A stretch of 7,131 nt of DNA, taken from an uncultured Spirochaetaceae bacterium. GTDB lineage: Bacteria; Spirochaetota; Spirochaetia; SZUA-6; Bin103. The stretch is from the NCBI GenBank assembly GCA_913043885.1, contig CAJWOB010000130.1, positions 1-7,131 of the forward strand, in the 5' to 3' direction. Below, one piece after another: positions 5,438 to 7,131 of the stretch; position 1 is the stretch's first letter; every line of letters starts with the position of its first letter. Position numbers and translations under genes: made by a program. A model generated the notes under the pieces. It made no database searches, had not been told where the DNA came from, and saw nothing but the letters and a program-made list of their open reading frames with translations.

Positions 5438-6376
5438 ATGGAAGAAGGCAGCAACGGCACCCCCCTCCCGACCGCGATCCTCGGGTGCACCGGGCTGGAG
5501 GTGACGCGCCTGGGCTTCGGCACCGCCCTCGCCGCGCCCCACAAGCTGCACTGGAACGACGAGTCGGCGGCGGAGCTGCACCGCGAGGTGCTGGAGGCGG
5601 GCATCAACTTCGTGGACACCGCCTACGACTACATCGATGCCGAGCGCCGTATCGGCGAGCTGATGCACGATCACTACGATCGGCTCGTGGTCGCCACCAA
5701 GTGCGGATGTACCGACACGCGTCCCACCGTCAACGCCTCCGACCACGTGTGGACCCGCGACAATCTGTTTCGCGGTCTGGAGGGAAGCCTGGCCCGGCTG
5801 CAGCGCGACAGCGTCGACATCATGCAGCTACACAACCCGACGGTTGCAGAGTGCGAGGGTGGCGGGCTGGTCGACGCCCTGGAGGGGATGCGGCGCAGCG
5901 GAGCGGTCCGCTTCATCGGCGTGTCGACCACGTTGCCGGACCTGCCCACCTACCTGAGCTGGGGCGTGTTCGACACCATGCAGATTCCCTATTCGGCGCT
6001 GGAGCGGGAGCACGAGGAGTGGATCGAGACGGCGGCCGCGGCCGGGGTCGGCATCATCATCCGCGGCGGAATTGCCCGTGGGGAGCCCGACGTCGAGGAC
6101 GAGCAGCAAAAGCCGGCGGCGCGGGACCAGTGGGCGCTGTTCGAGCGCGCCGGCCTGGACGAGCTGCGCGCGGAGGGCGAGAGCAGGTCCGCCTTCGTCT
6201 TCCGCTACACCCTGAGCCATCCCGCCGTCCACACGATCATCGTCGGCACCACCCGGGTCGCTCACCTGCACGAGAACGTAGCGGCGACGCGGCGGGGCCC
6301 GTTACCGCCCGACGTGTACGCCGAGGCCAAGCAGCGACTGGCAGGGGCGGGCGAGCGACCAGCGCCGGCCAGCTGA
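5438..6376 (+). CDS. aldo/keto reductase family oxidoreductase
   Basis: The 312-residue protein is a normal-length AKR (beta/alpha)8 barrel using NADPH to reduce aldehydes or ketones in the cytoplasm. The N-terminus shows the typical LGCTGLEVTRLGFGTA hairpin and first strand (15-30). The catalytic tetrad is complete: D60 and Y65 in FVDTAYDYID, K88 in VVATKCG and H132 in IMQLHNP. The stretches MRRSGAVRFIGVS (151-163), MQIPYSALE (181-189) and HPAVHTIIVGTTRVAHLHEN (261-280, the cofactor-phosphate region) complete the family pattern. The ATG at 5438 gives the expected short lead before the barrel; no Shine-Dalgarno sequence precedes it. The next gene begins 13 bases after the stop on the same strand, so it is probably first in an operon with the unknown protein and the C45-type enzyme. 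The substrate is not predictable; nearest in feel are the putative oxidoreductases of the YajO/Tas type. Confidence 0.95.
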   Translation: MEEGSNGTPLPTAILGCTGLEVTRLGFGTALAAPHKLHWNDESAAELHREVLEAGINFVDTAYDYIDAERRIGELMHDHYDRLVVATKCGCTDTRPTVNASDHVWTRDNLFRGLEGSLARLQRDSVDIMQLHNPTVAECEGGGLVDALEGMRRSGAVRFIGVSTTLPDLPTYLSWGVFDTMQIPYSALEREHEEWIETAAAAGVGIIIRGGIARGEPDVEDEQQKPAARDQWALFERAGLDELRAEGESRSAFVFRYTLSHPAVHTIIVGTTRVAHLHENVAATRRGPLPPDVYAEAKQRLAGAGERPAPAS

Positions 6377-6389
6377 GGGCGCGCGTGGC

Positions 6390-6968
6390 ATGACCGGGGG
6401 CAGTCGGCTGCAGCGGGGCACGCTCGAATGGACCGGCGAGCACTGGATCAGCATGTTGCGGACTGACCACGGCACCGACAGCGCGGTGGTGAGCCATTAC
6501 TCGCTGCGGATCAGCCCCGCGGGGGAGGGCAACGTCGCCGTGGTTCGCGTTGGTGGAGAGGATGGCCTGCACGCGGTGTGCACCGACAACGCCGACCTGC
6601 TCGACTGGGCGCTGCCGCGCCTGTTCGGCGGATATGCCTACTGGCATGCAGAGCTGCCGGTGGCCGAGAGCACCTTCAGCCGCTGGGGAGACGCCACCCG
6701 CGAGGCGGGCTGGCGGATAGACACCGTGGCGGGGCGCAGAGTTGTGACCGGTTGGACGGTCGCCGCGCCGCCGGAGGTGTTGAACACGCCGTGGCGAGAC
6801 GATCAGGAGGTGTTCTCGATTCTCTACTTCACCGACCAGGCGAGCGTCGAGCTGGATGGTGTGGCGATCGCCGGCAGCCCCTATCCCCGGGATATCTGGC
6901 AGGACGCGCTCGGCGGCAAGCGCAGCTCGTGCGTGTTCGCGCCGTCTGAGTCCTTCTTTACGGTCTGA
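6390..6968 (+). CDS. uncharacterised 192-residue protein between aldo/keto reductase and C45-type genes
   Basis: I do not recognise this protein. Its third-position G/C bias and tight spacing support it as real. It is soluble by appearance, with no signal peptide or membrane span, and alternates short hydrophobic strands (VVSHYSLRIS, VAVVRVGG, RRVVTGWTVA, VFSILYFTD, ASVELDGVAI) with few helices. That suggests a mainly beta fold, perhaps a small barrel or sandwich. It contains a Trp/Tyr-rich middle (LFGGYAYWHAELPVAES) and a C-terminal RDIWQDALGGKRSSCVFAPS stretch. A GAGGG that overlaps the previous stop codon lies 10 bases before the ATG and may serve as ribosome-binding site. Its own TGA overlaps the ATG of the next gene (TGATG), so the two are probably made together and may act on the same substrate. 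Function unknown. Confidence 0.75.
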   Translation: MTGGSRLQRGTLEWTGEHWISMLRTDHGTDSAVVSHYSLRISPAGEGNVAVVRVGGEDGLHAVCTDNADLLDWALPRLFGGYAYWHAELPVAESTFSRWGDATREAGWRIDTVAGRRVVTGWTVAAPPEVLNTPWRDDQEVFSILYFTDQASVELDGVAIAGSPYPRDIWQDALGGKRSSCVFAPSESFFTV

Positions 6969-7131
6969 TGAGCCATACCCCGCTGCACGTCATCGAGGTC
7001 CGTGGCGACAGCCGGCAGCGGGGTGTGCAGCACGGCGAGCAGCTGCGCGAGCGTGTGCTCCTGCACCACCACCGGGAAGGTGGGCGGCGCCACCACGTCG
7101 GCGTAGCCGGCCGCACGCGCGGCCTCGGCCT
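6968..7131 (+). CDS. N-terminus of a C45-type acyltransferase/hydrolase (penicillin acyltransferase family), cut by the window edge
   Basis: Only 54 codons are present. Residues 7-30 carry the typical N-terminal motif of the peptidase C45 / acyl-CoA:6-aminopenicillanic acid acyltransferase family: a strand HVIEVRG, then RQRGVQHGEQLRERV, where RGxQHG is the recognisable core. Full family members (about 350-400 residues) are N-terminal nucleophile enzymes that cut themselves at a Cys near residue 100, which lies outside this window, so activity cannot be judged. The ATG overlaps the previous stop (TGATG), giving translational coupling. After residue 31 the sequence becomes His/Gly/Arg-rich (HHHREGGRRHH), unlike the long helix expected, while the opposite strand there reads as a MaoC-type enzyme. 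The reading frame may therefore be broken by rearrangement or misassembly near bases 7034-7056. Confidence 0.6.
   Translation, partial: MSHTPLHVIEVRGDSRQRGVQHGEQLRERVLLHHHREGGRRHHVGVAGRTRGLG
7034..7131 (-). CDS. possible MaoC-type dehydratase fragment on the opposite strand at the window end
   Basis: Reading the minus strand from base 7130 gives AEAARAAGYADVVAPPTFPV, continuing VVQEHTLAQLLA. From memory this is very like the N-terminal MaoC / FAS1-type hot-dog hydratase domain (D-P-x-A-A-R-A-x-G-Y-x-D-V-V-A-P-P-T-F) of actinobacterial 3-hydroxyacyl hydratases. Nearly all third codon positions are G or C. Past about 7034 the frame continues as plain antisense of the C45 gene, without the expected VVHGxQ motif. 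It is either a real rearranged fragment, a misjoined piece of another genome, or a coincidental shadow frame. Confidence 0.35.

Noticed and set aside
5321..5746. The membrane protein's frame is open upstream to 5746.
   Set aside because: The extra 142 residues run antisense over the 5' end of the aldo/keto reductase gene and show no membrane or conserved sequence.
5419..6393. Long plus-strand frame overlapping the aldo/keto reductase gene.
   Set aside because: Arg/Gly/His-rich shadow frame; the reductase frame has all catalytic residues.

Overview
The window is GC-rich bacterial DNA (about two thirds G+C by eye, strong G/C bias at third codon positions) with tightly packed genes. I see no tRNA, rRNA, CRISPR array, transposase or phage gene. 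It looks like a short piece of a larger chromosome, probably a metagenome contig, because genes run off both ends. Taxonomy is uncertain. The membrane-anchored coiled-coil protein recalls Spirochaetota proteins, while the methyltransferase and the polytopic membrane protein recall Actinobacteria. A high-GC environmental or host-associated lineage is as far as I can go.

Layout. (1) Bases 1-1875, plus strand: the 3' part of a class I SAM-dependent methyltransferase, then an extended short-chain dehydrogenase (NAD-dependent epimerase/dehydratase family). (2) Bases 1872-5320, minus strand, three genes transcribed right to left: a roughly ten-span histidine-rich membrane protein, a 606-residue membrane-anchored coiled-coil protein, and a small antibiotic-biosynthesis-monooxygenase (ABM) domain protein. 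The ABM gene and the dehydrogenase converge and share the four bases of their stop codons. (3) Bases 5438-7131, plus strand: an aldo/keto reductase, an unrecognised 192-residue protein and, coupled to it by a TGATG overlap, the start of a peptidase C45 / acyl-CoA:6-aminopenicillanate acyltransferase-type hydrolase. A divergent promoter region of about 117 bases separates blocks 2 and 3.

How the genes may work together. Block 3 reads as one operon of small-molecule metabolism (reductase, unknown, acyl-transfer or hydrolysis enzyme). Block 2 looks like an envelope unit followed by a small oxygenase-fold protein. Block 1 could modify a lipid, polyketide or sugar, but its substrate cannot be read from the sequence.

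Most unusual points. The coiled-coil protein ends in what looks like the C-terminal half of a DUF4382 beta domain joined in frame. Both non-coding gaps beside that gene hold strong hairpins that share an identical 14-base core in inverted orientation. One of these is a 14-bp stem that is continuous only in the minus-strand RNA because of two G-U wobbles; the other ends exactly at the start codon. The last 100 bases read as a C45 N-terminus on the plus strand but as a MaoC-type dehydratase on the minus strand, which suggests a rearrangement or an assembly misjoin at the contig end. No complete known defence, CRISPR or mobile system is present.
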